Shown here piece by piece: positions 63,884-64,000 of a DNA stretch of 64,000 nucleotides (positions are counted from its first letter, which is position 1; every line of letters starts with the position of its first letter). Source of the stretch: Fibrobacterota bacterium (GTDB lineage: Bacteria; Fibrobacterota; Chitinivibrionia; Chitinivibrionales; Chitinispirillaceae); the NCBI GenBank assembly GCA_023436145.1, contig JAEZKP010000035.1:4552-68551 (forward strand), in the 5' to 3' direction. The notes below the pieces were generated by a model. The model saw nothing but the letters and a program-made list of their open reading frames with translations, was not told the DNA's origin and did no database searches. A program made the position numbers and the translations under genes.

Positions 63884-64000
63884 TTTAACAAACATAAGAT
63901 TTCATAAGAAGTAGGGCACGCAAATAAATTCCAAATCACAAACACCAAATCCTAAACAAATCCCAATTACCAATTATTCAAAATCCAAACAAGAAAAGAG

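Noticed and set aside
1..64000. CRISPR array, tRNA or rRNA genes, prophage
   Set aside because: No regularly spaced identical repeats of CRISPR type, no tRNA-like cloverleaf and no phage structural genes were seen. The short repeats at 37.7 and 51.1 kb have too few units and wrong spacing for CRISPR.

Overview
The window is a 64-kb chromosomal segment of an AT-rich Gram-negative bacterium. The envelope genes point to an outer membrane: an OmpA-family lipoprotein, a TonB-dependent receptor, an AsmA/DUF748-like protein, many lipoproteins with clear lipoboxes, and TPR plus beta-barrel proteins. A secreted GH5 cellulase ends in a type-A-like C-terminal sorting domain. A GH1 beta-glucosidase, a 13-repeat fibronectin-III lipoprotein and TTG starts on several housekeeping genes also occur. 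Together these suggest a polysaccharide degrader, tentatively the Fibrobacterota (Chitinispirillia-like). This is inference from gene style; no rRNA, tRNA or CRISPR array was seen.

Layout. 0-9.4 kb: a degraded IS1380-type transposase remnant, a 5TMR-LytS hybrid histidine kinase, a GNAT acetyltransferase, TrpRS, a methyltransferase, a small DUF6968-like protein, a broken two-part gene, a CYP152-type P450 peroxygenase and a small membrane protein. 9.4-16.9 kb: mostly minus-strand membrane genes (DUF748, DUF502, a CaCA exchanger, unknowns, YitT, a RibD-C reductase) with a plus-strand pair of Vat-like acetyltransferase and GIY-YIG-like protein. 17.0-22.5 kb: a tight signalling operon read right to left (TPR/beta-barrel protein, TPR lipoprotein, Ser/Thr kinase with PEGA domain, FHA-GAF-sigma54 activator). 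22.6-29.9 kb: secreted or lipoprotein unknowns, two tandem paralogous coiled-coil proteins, a small Cys-rich protein, a pentapeptide-repeat protein and a GT4/GT2 glycosyltransferase pair. 30.3-37.7 kb: glgB with a clear terminator, then a TolB/CsgG-like protein and the giant FnIII lipoprotein. 37.7-42.2 kb: a mobile-element-rich zone with a REP-associated tyrosine transposase, 100-bp tandem repeats, dispersed GGGACGAACTA motifs, the GH5 cellulase and a 123-bp IS21-like end pair. 42.2-57.2 kb: housekeeping genes (MerR regulator, gpsA, der, miaA, mutT-like, beta-CASP nuclease, GH1, rsmH, PreP-like M16C peptidase) with two envelope unknowns. 57.5-64 kb: a thioredoxin-like protein lacking its second cysteine, an OmpA lipoprotein, and a four-gene set of YfiR, TonB receptor, REC-HD-GYP and REC-HPt.

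The most system-like loci are the kinase/sigma54 operon, the YfiR-receptor-HD-GYP-HPt operon, and the transposase with its motif family around the cellulase. None could be proven novel from sequence alone.
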